64,000 bases of DNA from Sediminibacillus halophilus (lineage in GTDB: Bacteria > Bacillota > Bacilli > Bacillales > Amphibacillaceae). The stretch covers positions 682,001-746,000 of the forward strand of contig NZ_FNHF01000003.1 in the NCBI RefSeq assembly GCF_900103695.1. Reading direction: 5' to 3'. Of the stretch, positions 1 to 9,098 are shown piece by piece. The notes under the pieces were generated by a model, which saw nothing but the letters and a program-made list of their open reading frames with translations, was not told the DNA's origin and ran no database searches. How positions within the stretch are numbered: position 1 is the first letter of the stretch; each line of letters begins with the position of its first letter. Both the position numbers and the translations under genes were made by a program.

Positions 1-129
1 GTCTCTGCCTCTCAATATCATTTTGGAAAGTCTTTACGAAAAGGAGAATCCTTTGCAAAAGGTTTCGACCCCGAAGCATTTTCAAGAATTAAACAGTTTG
101 GAGGAATAAGTGATGACGGAAACATTTGA
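1..129 (+). CDS. cutC: CutC-family protein, 3' end only
   Basis: The last 42 codons of a CutC-family TIM-barrel protein; the 5' part lies outside the window. The tail (KGFDPEAFSRIK and the preceding HFGK..RKG block) is nearly identical to the C-terminus of the full-length CutC encoded at 12626-13339, which is how it was recognised. The stop (TGA, 127-129) lies inside the following fucosidase gene, so the two genes overlap and are probably translationally coupled. CutC proteins are called copper-homeostasis proteins, but their reaction is not settled. Placement beside a fucosidase in both copies here suggests a sugar-related role (inference). Confidence 0.85.
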   Translation, partial: VSASQYHFGKSLRKGESFAKGFDPEAFSRIKQFGGISDDGNI

Positions 130-1411
130 TTGGCCTGAAAAGTACGGAACCCCTTCTTGGTTCCAGCATGATCGCTTTGGTATGTTCATTCATTGGGGGC
201 TTTATTCTATCATGGCAAAAGATGAATGGATCATGACCCAGGAACAAATCCCAAAACGAGATTATGAGGCATATCTTTCTCATTTTAAGGCGGATTTATT
301 TAACCCTGATGCCATTGTAAAAAAGGCAAAACAAAGTGGGATGAAATATATCGTCATCACGACAAAACATCATGAAGGCTTTGCATTGTGGGACAGCAAG
401 TACACGGATTACAAGATCACAAACACCCCTTATGGAAAGGATGCTATCAGAGAATTTGTAGATGCCTGTCGTAACGAAGGGATGAAAATAGGATTCTATC
501 ACTCGTTGATTGACTGGCATCATGAGCATTTTACAATCGATGGGCTTCATCCACAGCGAGACGATGAACAAGTGAAAGAAGAAGAGCGAGATATGTCTAT
601 TTATCAAGAATATTTACATAATCAGGTAGAAGAGCTAGTAACCAACTATGGGAAAATAGATTACTTTTGGTTTGATTTCTCTTATGAAGACAGGGATTGG
701 GGCTGGGCAAAAGGGAAAGGTCCAGCGGATTGGAAAGCGGAAGAATTAGAGAATCTGATATTAAAGCATCAGCCCCACATGATTTTTAACAACCGCTTAG
801 GACTCGATAGAGGTGTCTATACACCGGAACAATATCAGCCAACTGATTTACTTTATACCGAAGATGGAAAGAAACGGATATGGGAAGCCTGTCAAACCTT
901 TAACGAGCGCTGGAGTTATAATCCAAATAATCTCCATCGAAAGTCATCAGATATGATTTTGAAATTGTTGATTGATACTGTTTCTAAGGATGGCAACCTT
1001 TTAATGAACTTTGGTCCAACTGCAAGAGGATGCTTTGATTCACACACCGAAGAAGTTTTAGACGACCTGGCAGAGTGGATGACATATAACGAGGATTCCA
1101 TACTAGGAGCAGGATCCAGTAACATTTATTGTCCGAGAGACTGTCGACTGACACAAAAGGGAAACAGGGTGTTTATACACATTTTTTCCTGGCCTTTTCG
1201 AACCATCCATCTAAAAGATCTTCCAAAGAAAGTGAAGTATGCACGTTTTCTGCATGACCATTCAGAGATGCCGATAACAGAACCGGCTCCTTCTGATGTT
1301 TTTCATCATGACAAGCCAGTCGTCGCAGAGAATGAAACTGTTTTGGAACTGCCGGTAATCAAGCCTGACCAAATTGTACCCGTCATCGAAATAGAATTTA
1401 AGGATAGTTAG
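113..1411 (+). CDS. Alpha-L-fucosidase, GH29 family
   Basis: Cytoplasmic glycoside hydrolase predicted to release terminal L-fucose from glycans. The 432-residue protein has no signal peptide. Family marks are the N-terminal FIHWG motif (residues 25-29), TKHHEGF (84-90), and KIDYFWFD (181-188), whose last Asp is the likely nucleophile. The region after about residue 330 looks like a small beta-sandwich domain. The start chosen is ATG 113, eight bases after GGAGG (100-104); a GTG at 110 is also possible. It overlaps the end of cutC by 17 bases and is followed by a strong terminator, so cutC and this gene form the end of an operon. A decayed homologue lies at 13332-13449 after the second cutC. 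GH29 assignment is confident; the natural substrate is unknown. Confidence 0.9.
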   Translation: MTETFDWPEKYGTPSWFQHDRFGMFIHWGLYSIMAKDEWIMTQEQIPKRDYEAYLSHFKADLFNPDAIVKKAKQSGMKYIVITTKHHEGFALWDSKYTDYKITNTPYGKDAIREFVDACRNEGMKIGFYHSLIDWHHEHFTIDGLHPQRDDEQVKEEERDMSIYQEYLHNQVEELVTNYGKIDYFWFDFSYEDRDWGWAKGKGPADWKAEELENLILKHQPHMIFNNRLGLDRGVYTPEQYQPTDLLYTEDGKKRIWEACQTFNERWSYNPNNLHRKSSDMILKLLIDTVSKDGNLLMNFGPTARGCFDSHTEEVLDDLAEWMTYNEDSILGAGSSNIYCPRDCRLTQKGNRVFIHIFSWPFRTIHLKDLPKKVKYARFLHDHSEMPITEPAPSDVFHHDKPVVAENETVLELPVIKPDQIVPVIEIEFKDS

Positions 1412-1412
1412 A

Positions 1413-1446
1413 AAAGGTTGACTGTGGAGCGCAGTCAACCTTTGTA
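1413..1446 (+). terminator. Rho-independent terminator after fucosidase
   Basis: Stem AAAGGTTGACTG / CAGTCAACCTTT with a 7-base loop, followed by a T-rich stretch. The same GGTTGACTG stem is used again at 15421-15450. Confidence 0.85.
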
Positions 1447-1623
1447 ATTTTCCATGCTCAGTTTCCATAGCTTGTTTGATACTCCCATACCCCTCAGTAA
1501 CTTCATTCCATCAACCCTCCATCTTTTTCGATTTCCGAATGGCCGAAAAGGAATTACGACTCACATAAAACGTTAATTAATCCCCCCTTTTTCCAAAATC
1601 CCCACAAAAGTAAGAATTAATTT

Positions 1624-1637
1624 TGAAAACGCTTATT
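1624..1637 (+). promoter_or_regulatory. Candidate cre (CcpA) site of the sorbitol operon
   Basis: TGAAAACGCTTATT agrees at 12 of 14 positions with the Bacillus cre consensus TGNAARCGNWWWCA and lies about 40 bases before the srlD start. Catabolite repression of a sorbitol PTS operon would be expected. Supported by sequence match only. Confidence 0.5.
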
Positions 1638-1677
1638 TGTACAATGAACTCAACAAGAAATTTAGGAGGCATTTGTG

Positions 1678-2472
1678 ATGGGAAGTTGGTTAGGACTAGA
1701 AGAAAAAGTTGCAATTGTGACAGGCGGAAGTTCTGGAATTGGCAGAGCGATAGTCACCGCCTTGTTAGACAATGGTTCGATTGTCTATAATTTGGATTTA
1801 AAAGATGAGCCATTTGATCACGATAATTACCTTTTTATGGAACTGGATGTCACAGACGCTGCAGCTGTAAAACAAACGGTAGACACTGTGGCAAAAAGAG
1901 AAAGTAAGATCGATGTGCTGGTCAACAATGCAGGTATTAACCTTCCGAGATTGCTTGTAGATGTCAAAGGCGAAAAGCCTGAATATGAAATGGATGAAAA
2001 AGATTTAGATGTCATGTTCAATGTGAATTTAAAGGGGCCTGTTTGGCTCAGTCAAGCAGTAGCCAAACACTTCATTTCTCAAAAGTCTGGTATTATTGTT
2101 AATGTTTCGAGTGAAGCTGGACAAGAAGGCTCGGAAGGTCAAAGTATCTATTCGGCTACCAAAGCTGCTTTGATTGGTTTTACAAGAAGTTGGGCAAAAG
2201 AACTTGGTAAGCACAATGTAAACGTTGTAGCTATAGCTCCGGGGATTCTTGAAGAAACTGGATTGCGTACACCACAATATGAGGAAGCTCTTGCTTACAG
2301 TAGAAATACGACTGTCGATCGATTGAATGGTGATTATTCCAAATCGATTCCATTGGGCAGGGTGGGCAAATTGACGGAGATTGCTGACCTGGTTTGTTAT
2401 TTAAGTTCTGATAAGGCAAGTTATATAACAGGAACCACAGTTAACATTTCGGGTGGTAAGTCTAGAGGCTGA
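1678..2472 (+). CDS. srlD: Sorbitol-6-phosphate 2-dehydrogenase (SDR)
   Basis: Classical short-chain dehydrogenase of about 264 residues. It has the TGGSSGIG cofactor motif near residue 17, NNAG (about residue 85) and the catalytic YSATK. As the first gene of an srl operon it should oxidise sorbitol 6-phosphate, the product of PTS uptake, to fructose 6-phosphate. The specific substrate is inferred from the neighbours (srlR, M, A, E, B); the fold alone would not give it. Start ATG 1678 lies nine bases after AGGAGG; a GTG at 1675 is an alternative. The srlR start follows 22 bases after the stop. Confidence 0.85.
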   Translation: MGSWLGLEEKVAIVTGGSSGIGRAIVTALLDNGSIVYNLDLKDEPFDHDNYLFMELDVTDAAAVKQTVDTVAKRESKIDVLVNNAGINLPRLLVDVKGEKPEYEMDEKDLDVMFNVNLKGPVWLSQAVAKHFISQKSGIIVNVSSEAGQEGSEGQSIYSATKAALIGFTRSWAKELGKHNVNVVAIAPGILEETGLRTPQYEEALAYSRNTTVDRLNGDYSKSIPLGRVGKLTEIADLVCYLSSDKASYITGTTVNISGGKSRG

Positions 2473-2494
2473 TTCCATAGATAGGGGAGAGGTC

Positions 2495-4378
2495 ATGCAA
2501 CTTAATGAAAAACACCTAAAGATGATAGAGTCACTCATACATGAAGAGATCGAAGTAGAAAAGTTGTCCTATCAATTAAATCTTACAGAAAAAACGATCG
2601 TGAATTATATAAGACAAATCAACCGTGACTTCCAAGAGGCCGCGGTCATCACCAAACAGCATCAAAAATTATCCCTGGCAATCAAGGAGCAACAGGTATT
2701 TTCCGACAAACTGGATTTGTTAAAAGATGAATGCCAGGAACATGACAGAGTGAATCAGCAAAGGAAAGACGAACTTTTTTATCAATTATCTATTCACAAG
2801 CAAACAACCCTTGATGACATGGCGGATAGGTTGTTTTTGAGCAAAACACTGATCAGTAAAATTCTGCGGGAGTTGAAAGAGGATATCGAGACATCACACG
2901 TACAGATCACAGGTACGCCAAATGTAGGCTTGATATTGGAAGGATCTGAGTTCGAGATACGCAAATTGGCGATTGAACAATTTCCTTCCGGATTCATCGA
3001 ATATGAAATACCGCAGAATTTGGTTTCAGGTCTCGATTAATTGCAACAAGATTGGAAACTGGATGAACAGTCATTAGAACGGTTGATTTTGGCGCTCAAA
3101 GTGACCATGCAGCGAATGGAGCAACATTGTTTTATAAATGGCACAGTCGATTTAGATGCACATATTTTTCATTCGGAAGAGTACATGGCATTGAATTTTA
3201 TTAAAGAGTATATAGAAAAAGTGTTCCCGAAGGCAAATGCCGGAAAAGAGGCTATCTTAATCGTTGTGCAATTAATGGGACGCAGGGCTTCATTATTGGA
3301 TGAGTTATTGACGCAACAAGATGAAAGCCTTATTCAAAAAATCATCGATCAAACAATCCGGGATGTAGAACGGTTTTACGGGCTTAAAATCGATGAGGAG
3401 CTATTCACGAAGGATATTCGCTTACACATTAAGCATTTAATCAATCGATTGATTTTCCGTATCAAATTGAATAATGAACTGGCGTTTGAGATGCAGCAGC
3501 GATTTCCCTTTGCCTATGAATTGTCTACAGTATTGGGAGAAAGCATAACACGCGTGACTGGCTTGAGAATGCCGGAAAAGGAACTGGGGTTTCTAACGAT
3601 ATATTTCAGTGTGTACTTGGAACAACTTGAGCAGCAGATGAATGAGTTACATGACATTGCAATTTTGACAAATCAAGGATTGAGTACGACCAAGTTGTTA
3701 ACCATGAACTTGCGCAAAGTGTTCGGCACCCAAATAAACGTGGTGGTCATCGATGAATCCGAGTTTACCGAAGAAAACATTCATCCATTTGATTTAGTTA
3801 TCTCAACAATTAAAACTAACAGAATGTTCAACAAAGTTATATATGTAGAGGATGTCTTCGATCAGCAACTGCTTAAATTAAAGATAGAACAATTTTTGAT
3901 TTATAAGGATGTAAGTAATAAGAAATTGTTCAACCGCAGTGTTTTGGTAGATTTCCTCGATCATTCTGATTTTTATCATTTTCAGGGACGGCAAACGTAT
4001 CAGGATATCATTTGTAGACTGGCTGATGAACTTTACAAGGAGGGGAAAGTCGACAAAGATTTTAAGAAGAGTTTGATTGAAAGGGAAAACAAAAAATCTA
4101 CGATCAACGGTCAACTCGGCTTTCCGCATGCCAGCCATAAGCAAATGGGTATTTTTATCAAGGTCGGTGTTCTAGACGAACCGCTTGACGATCATGAAAA
4201 TCTCAGATTGGTAGTGCTGATCGCAACTTCTGAGGAGAACGTGAATGAGGCAATGCTCATCCGGATTTATGAGGAAGTGTTGGCGATCACGACAAATAAT
4301 TATATTTTGAACAAAATCAATGCTAAGACGACCTTTACGGATTTATCACGACTATTAAACCAGGAAATGAGGGAATAG
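2495..4378 (+). pseudogene. srlR: Sorbitol operon regulator (BglG/MtlR-type), interrupted by in-frame TAA
   Basis: PTS-domain transcription activator of about 627 codons. The order is N-terminal helix-turn-helix domains (to about residue 160), two PRD domains, an EIIB-like segment and a C-terminal EIIA-like domain with GFPHASH. A TAA at 3038-3040 interrupts the frame exactly between the DNA-binding part and PRD1; both halves are in the same frame and together match the family's usual length. No ribosome binding site is visible before the TTG at 3041, so the second half is unlikely to be a separate gene. Start ATG 2495 follows GGGGAGAGG; the longer ORF from 2453 overlaps srlD and is less likely. 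Either a real nonsense mutation, a sequence error, or (less likely) read-through. Confidence 0.8.
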
Positions 4379-4381
4379 CCC

Positions 4382-4852
4382 ATGCTTATCATGTTGATTA
4401 TTTTTGCTGCGATAGGGTTTGTCGTGCAGTACATACTAGGTTTGCTCCAGATCAAGAATTTCACCAAGAACTATACCCAATTGCGGGAAAAAGGCCGTGT
4501 CGCCATTGGAAGACGGCCGGCTATCGTTAAATCTGGAACGCTAGTGTTACTGCAGCTAAATAACAAAAACGAGATTGAAGACGCTCGATATATGCAAGGT
4601 GTCACCGTATTCTCTAAATTCAAACCACTCAAAGGTTTAGAAGGAAAGAAGTTGCAAAAGGTTAATGCCAGTGATCTAGAGGATTACAACAAGTTGTTGG
4701 GAAAAGCGATTTTGGATGCACAAAACACTTTCCATGTCATTGAAAATGGCGGGGAAATTGCCCAGATTCCTTCGCCAATGATGAAAGCTGTACGTAAAGT
4801 AAACGGAATGTTTAAAAAAGAAAGGGGTCTAAAGCATGGATTACATCGTTAA
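4382..4852 (+). CDS. srlM: Glucitol operon activator protein GutM/SrlM
   Basis: Protein of 156 residues with one N-terminal membrane-spanning helix (about residues 2-20) followed by a basic, soluble region with GRRPAIVKSGTLVLL, typical of GutM. In other bacteria GutM/SrlM works with the SrlR-type regulator to activate the sorbitol operon. Start ATG 4382 is three bases after the srlR stop, with GAGGGA as binding site inside the end of srlR. It overlaps srlA by 17 bases. The intact state of this gene contrasts with its interrupted partner srlR. Confidence 0.85.
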   Translation: MLIMLIIFAAIGFVVQYILGLLQIKNFTKNYTQLREKGRVAIGRRPAIVKSGTLVLLQLNNKNEIEDARYMQGVTVFSKFKPLKGLEGKKLQKVNASDLEDYNKLLGKAILDAQNTFHVIENGGEIAQIPSPMMKAVRKVNGMFKKERGLKHGLHR

Positions 4853-5387
4853 TTTTGCAGAAGGATTTATCAACTTATTCCAAACAGGTGCCGACACATT
4901 TATAGATTGGATGACGTCTATTGTACCGCTTGTACTGATGTTATTGATTGCAATGAATACTATTATCCAATTGATAGGGGAAGACAGAATAAATGTTATT
5001 GCCCAAAAGTCAGCCAAAAATCCGTTTTTAAGGTATTTGGTATTACCATTCCTGGGGTCCTTTATGCTGGCGAATCCTATGGTCCACTCCTTAGGCAGAT
5101 TCATGCCAGAGAAATATAAACCGAGTTACTTTGCTTCCGCGGCACAGTTTGCCCATACAAGTAACGGGATTTTTCCACATATAAACCCGGCGGAGTTATT
5201 TATCTACTTGGGCATCGCGCAAGGTATCCAAGAACTGGGGCTGCCGATGACAGATTTAGCCGTTCGTTACTTATTAGTCGGTTTAGTGATGAACTTCATA
5301 GGTGGCTGGGTGACAGACTTTACGACGAGTTATATAGAGAAACAGCAAAATGTGAAATTAAGCAAAGAAGTAAAAGTAGAAGGTTGA
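4836..5387 (+). CDS. srlA: PTS sorbitol transporter subunit EIIC (membrane)
   Basis: Membrane protein of 183 residues, about four hydrophobic helices, matching the length and motifs of the glucitol/sorbitol-specific IIC2 component (for example NPMVHSLGRFMP and QFAHTSNGIFPHINPAE). It forms part of the translocation channel with SrlE. Binding site AAAGGGG lies before ATG 4836, inside srlM. The next gene starts 10 bases later. Confidence 0.9.
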   Translation: MDYIVNFAEGFINLFQTGADTFIDWMTSIVPLVLMLLIAMNTIIQLIGEDRINVIAQKSAKNPFLRYLVLPFLGSFMLANPMVHSLGRFMPEKYKPSYFASAAQFAHTSNGIFPHINPAELFIYLGIAQGIQELGLPMTDLAVRYLLVGLVMNFIGGWVTDFTTSYIEKQQNVKLSKEVKVEG

Positions 5388-5397
5388 GGTGAACAAC

Positions 5398-6405
5398 ATG
5401 GCTGAAAAAGCGAAAATCGTAAAAGGATCGGGTGGTTTTGGCGGGCCGTTGACAATCGGAGTGGATGGTAACCGTGACAAATTAATGTATGTAACAGGCG
5501 GACATAAGCCTGCTATTGTAGACAAAATATGTGATATCACCGGTGCTACACCAGTAAATGGTTTTGAAACCTCCGTACCGGAAGAGGAAATTATGGCGGC
5601 AGTCATTGATTGTGGCGGAACGTTACGTTGTGGCATTTATCCGCAAAAAGGCATCCCTACGATCAATATCATGGCTACCGGTAAAAGTGGCCCCTTGCGT
5701 CAATATATAACGGAAGACATTTACGTATCTAATGTCGACGTTGACCAAGTTTCGGTTGCTGGTGAAGAAAGTGAAAGTACATCCGTCAAGGCTCAAGGAG
5801 GAGCGAAAGAACCAGAACATCAAGCGACTTATTCAAAAGACAAGAAAATCATGGAAACAAGGGCTGAGCAAGAAAATAAAAGTATTCTTACCAGAATCGG
5901 ATTAGCCGCTGGAAAAGTGATCAATACATTCTATCAAGCTTCTCGTGATGCTGTGGAAACCATGTTACATACAGTAATTCCGTTTATGGGATTCGTAGCA
6001 TTGTTGATAGGTATTATTCAAGGTTCGGGTATTGGTGACTTATTCGCAAACATCATGTCGCCACTTGCAGGGAATATTTGGGGATTGCTTGCTATTGGGT
6101 TTATTTGTTCGTTGCCATTCTTAAGTCCATTACTTGGCCCAGGAGGGGTTATCGGACAAGTACTGGGTACGCTGATCGGTGTGGAAATCGGGAAAGGCAA
6201 CATACCTCCTAACCTGGCACTTCCGGCATTATTTGCGATTAATACTCAAAATGCTGCAGACTTCATTCCCGTTGGGTTAGGATTGGCAGAAGCAGAAACG
6301 AAAACAATTGAAGTAGGGGTTCCATCCGTGCTGTATTCCAGGTTCATAAATGGTGTCCCACGAGTATTTGTTGCTTGGCTTGCAAGCTTCGGATTATATA
6401 AATAA
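5398..6405 (+). CDS. srlE: PTS sorbitol transporter subunit EIIBC
   Basis: Protein of 335 residues. The N-terminal half is the cytoplasmic IIB domain: GSGGFGGPLT near the start and DCGGTLRCGIYP, whose Cys is the expected phosphorylation site. A charged linker near residues 125-160 is followed by a C-terminal membrane part with LLGPGGVIGQ and NTQNAADF(I)PVG. It receives phosphate from SrlB and passes it to sorbitol during transport. Start ATG 5398 follows GAGGTGA; the GTG at 5389 lies inside that binding site. Confidence 0.9.
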   Translation: MAEKAKIVKGSGGFGGPLTIGVDGNRDKLMYVTGGHKPAIVDKICDITGATPVNGFETSVPEEEIMAAVIDCGGTLRCGIYPQKGIPTINIMATGKSGPLRQYITEDIYVSNVDVDQVSVAGEESESTSVKAQGGAKEPEHQATYSKDKKIMETRAEQENKSILTRIGLAAGKVINTFYQASRDAVETMLHTVIPFMGFVALLIGIIQGSGIGDLFANIMSPLAGNIWGLLAIGFICSLPFLSPLLGPGGVIGQVLGTLIGVEIGKGNIPPNLALPALFAINTQNAADFIPVGLGLAEAETKTIEVGVPSVLYSRFINGVPRVFVAWLASFGLYK

Positions 6406-6425
6406 AAACAAGGAGCGAGTGATCT

Positions 6426-6776
6426 ATGTATCAAACAGAAATAAAAAGAATCGGGAAAGAGGCAAAAGCCTTTGAAGCAGAAAGAATGATAGTTCTATTT
6501 GGAGAAAACGCTCCGGCTGAACTTGCGGACTTTTGCTATATCATCGATGTCAATCCAGTAGAAAAAGAAATAACGGAAGATTCAACACTGACTATTGACG
6601 GAACAACTTATGAGATTACAAAAGTCGGTTCTGCCGTCAACAAAAACCTTCATGATTTAGGTCATATAACATTACGATTTAATGGAAGTACGGAAGCTGA
6701 GCAATCAGGTACGTTGTATTTGGAAGATGCTGAACTGGTGGCAGTAGAGGTTGGGTCTAAGATATCGATTGGGTAA
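6426..6776 (+). CDS. srlB: PTS sorbitol transporter subunit EIIA
   Basis: Small cytoplasmic phosphocarrier of 116 residues, the usual length for glucitol-specific EIIA. The conserved block VGSAVNKNLHDLGHITLRF and the downstream GTLYLED are characteristic. It takes phosphate from HPr and hands it to SrlE. Last gene of the srl operon; GGAGCGAG lies before ATG 6426. The operon has all three PTS parts, the dehydrogenase and the activator, so only srlR looks damaged. Confidence 0.92.
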   Translation: MYQTEIKRIGKEAKAFEAERMIVLFGENAPAELADFCYIIDVNPVEKEITEDSTLTIDGTTYEITKVGSAVNKNLHDLGHITLRFNGSTEAEQSGTLYLEDAELVAVEVGSKISIG

Positions 6777-6935
6777 AGAATAGGTTGATGCTAGTGAGGT
6801 CTCCCTCAAGGTAGCTAGCGGAAGAAAAAATCTCCTTCCATCAGGATAAGTGGTATGACGTGAGAGCGGTAGTAGATGAAGATAATATTAAGGGATATTT
6901 CGCTGATGGATGTCGGATATTGTGAGAATGAAAAT

Positions 6936-6976
6936 GAGAAAAGCAGTTGGGTTCTTTCGGTCCAACCGCTTTTCTC
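6936..6976. terminator. Probable bidirectional terminator
   Basis: Hairpin GAGAAAAGCAGTTGG / CCAACCGCTTTTCTC with one mismatch and an 11-base loop. It sits about 160 bases after srlB and just beyond the 3' end of the reverse-strand IclR remnant. The stem is closely related to the one at 20821-20865. Confidence 0.65.
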
Positions 6977-6993
6977 TGAAAAACTAATTTATT

Positions 6994-7240
6994 TTACATT
7001 CTGGCGAGAGAAGACATGTAGCCCATTTTTAAGGAAATTAAATCAGTTGTTTCAATCAGGATGCTTGCCAACTCTTGCTCCCGTTCTTCCAACCTGATTT
7101 CAGGCCGGAAAGACTGATGCCTGCAACTACCTTTCCACTCTTGTCCCTAACAGGAGCAGCTATGCAAGCTCTACCCAAAGCCAATTCCTCTATTTCAAGC
7201 GCGTAACCTCGTTTTCGAGTAACCTCTAGCTCTTTCAGTT
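6994..7240 (-). pseudogene. IclR-family regulator, C-terminal remnant
   Basis: Reverse-strand translation gives LKELEVTRKRGYALEIEE, then LGRACIAAPVRDKSGKVVAG and ISLSG. After one frame change it continues LEEREQELASILIETTDLIS, then LKMGY and a stop at 6994-6996. This is the standard end of the IclR effector-binding domain (RGYA..D.EE, AAPVRD..G.V.A.IS.SG, and the final helix with IS..(L/M)GY). The N-terminal DNA-binding half is missing and there is a frameshift, so it is a dead fragment. Too short for an ORF call. Confidence 0.7.
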
Positions 7241-8000
7241 ATTAAGCTTTTCTATACCTCCCTTGGAAGCAAGCGAATCATTCCGACAAAGGATTGTTAC
7301 GCTTGCTTTATTTACTGCTACTCTCCTTCCACGATTTGATCGCTGATAGATGCCTCCTTTCTACAAATTACCTGAATTATGGTCAAAATCCCTTATAGAT
7401 AATGGTATAATATTCCTGACTGTCTCAATTATGTAGGGATTTAGATAACACATCAATATTAACTAACAGATAGAATTCTATATTCTTATGCTGCAAGGGA
7501 TTGGAGATTCAAAAAAGAAATGCCTTCTAAAATGTTGGATAATCGTAGCTGAAAGTACAATCAAAGTTTGTATGACGATTACTTTTTAAGTATATACATT
7601 AACTTTAATAGGGATACTCTGTTACCCACATGCTAATTTTTCTTTTATAAACAATCTGGTTGTATAGAAGGGTTTTCGATGTTCACCTCACGGCCCCAGG
7701 GTATTTGTTTACAAGTTACAGTTATAATTTGAAAAGGGATGGAGTAAATGACATGAGAGCTATATATGGCTTTTACTTAATAATGATGTTTTCTTTTAAG
7801 ATATTGTGCTAAGGTATGTTCACACATATAGGGATTTTTGGGGTTAGCCCAATACTATTCCTTATTGCTATAAGAGAAAAGGACTACTGATAGATTTAGA
7901 GAAATAACATACTTTTTATATACATGCCAACTTACAATGCTCAAACTGACAAGGATTATTGTCTCGATTGTAGTTAGAAAGAGGATACATCTATGAAACA
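7241..8000. other. Gene-poor stretch, nothing firmly recognised
   Basis: AT-rich DNA with stop codons in all frames. It has a weak hairpin at 7270-7305 (GCAAGCG...CGCTTGC, followed by T-rich sequence) and a TATAAT-like hexamer at about 7404. A 19-codon ORF at about 7754-7813 has a weak GGGATGGAG before it; I do not regard it as a supported gene. Probably eroded DNA continuous with the IclR remnant. Confidence 0.5.
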
Positions 8001-8017
8001 TAAGAGGAGTGGAATAG

Positions 8018-8857
8018 GTGACTGACAAGACGAAAAATTACAGTATTGAAAAGATTGTGGACCAAGTGATAAAAATACCAGGAGTAAAAGTGAACAGAGA
8101 AGATTTCTTGAAAAGCAAATTCGAAAAGCTGGTGACGGAAAAGCAAATGAAGGAGATCATAGAGGTAGGTCCATATTTATCTGGAATAAAGAGTTCTAAA
8201 CTAGAGAACATTGCAAAATCCGTTATTCATATGAGAACGATTAAAAGTTCCTCCGTATCCTTTGCGGCTGGCGTTCCTGGTGGACTTGCCATGATAGGGA
8301 CTGTCCCTGCAGACATTACCCAGTTTTTTGGTCATTCATTAATTTTGGCACAAGAACTAGCTTACCTCTACGGACATGAGGATTTGTGGCTTGAAGAACA
8401 TATGGATACAGAGAAAGCTAGAAATGAATTGCTGATTTATTTAGGAGTGATGTTTGGGGTGGCAGGGTCTGCTTCTGTAATTAAGTTTGTATCCTCGGGC
8501 CTGTCACAACAAGTTTTAAAGAAAATACCTCAGAAGGCAATGATGAAAACCTTTTATTATCCAATCATAAAGAAAATTGCTGGTTACATAGGAATCAAGG
8601 TCAACAAAGATATTTTCGCAAAAAGCATCTCAAAATCAATCCCTATACTCGGAGGAATGGTTTCCGGTTCTATAACGTACGCATCGATGAAACCTATGGG
8701 GCGCAGGTTAGCTAAAGTATTATCGGATACGCTCACTCTTTCGAAAGAAGACTTGTTTGAAGAATATAAAGACTTGAAGGAAAACTTTCCTGAAATTATC
8801 GACATTGATGTAGAAGATATTTCTGAGAACGAGGATGATAGTGACAGCTTCGCTTAA
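8018..8857 (+). CDS. EcsC-family-like protein
   Basis: Protein of 279 residues starting at GTG 8018, with AAGAGGAGTGG upstream. A central glycine-rich segment (SFAAGVPGGLAMIGTVPADI) followed by a long helix with GHSLILAQELAYLYG resembles the EcsC family, whose function is not well known. A second hydrophobic stretch is IPILGGMVSGSITYA. The C-terminus is strongly acidic (IDIDVEDISENEDDSD). It stands alone between gene-poor regions. Family call is from recalled motif pattern and is moderately sure; no reaction can be given. Confidence 0.55.
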   Translation: MTDKTKNYSIEKIVDQVIKIPGVKVNREDFLKSKFEKLVTEKQMKEIIEVGPYLSGIKSSKLENIAKSVIHMRTIKSSSVSFAAGVPGGLAMIGTVPADITQFFGHSLILAQELAYLYGHEDLWLEEHMDTEKARNELLIYLGVMFGVAGSASVIKFVSSGLSQQVLKKIPQKAMMKTFYYPIIKKIAGYIGIKVNKDIFAKSISKSIPILGGMVSGSITYASMKPMGRRLAKVLSDTLTLSKEDLFEEYKDLKENFPEIIDIDVEDISENEDDSDSFA

Positions 8858-9098
8858 AACAACTAGTTGGGAACGAAGCATGGGTTATCCAGGCTTACTA
8901 AAAGTGTGCCGGCGTATTGTTTATAGTTTATTGGGATTTGTTTTATCAGACTTACCTGTGGACGACCTCTAATATGTAGTCACTCTATTATAACTCAACA
9001 TTTATTGCTTTTTGCAGACAGAATGAATGTATAAAAAAAGAAATGATTTGCTGTTTTTCATTCAGCCAGACGTCTATAGAAAAAAGGGGGAAGTTCTA

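Noticed and set aside
3041-4378. Second half of srlR as an independent gene
   Set aside because: It is in the same frame as the first half, starts with TTG directly after the stop, and has no ribosome binding site; the sum of both halves equals the family length.
7754-7813. 19-codon ORF (MRAIYGFYLIMMFSFKILC)
   Set aside because: The ribosome binding site is weak and the region is eroded; too short to support as a gene.
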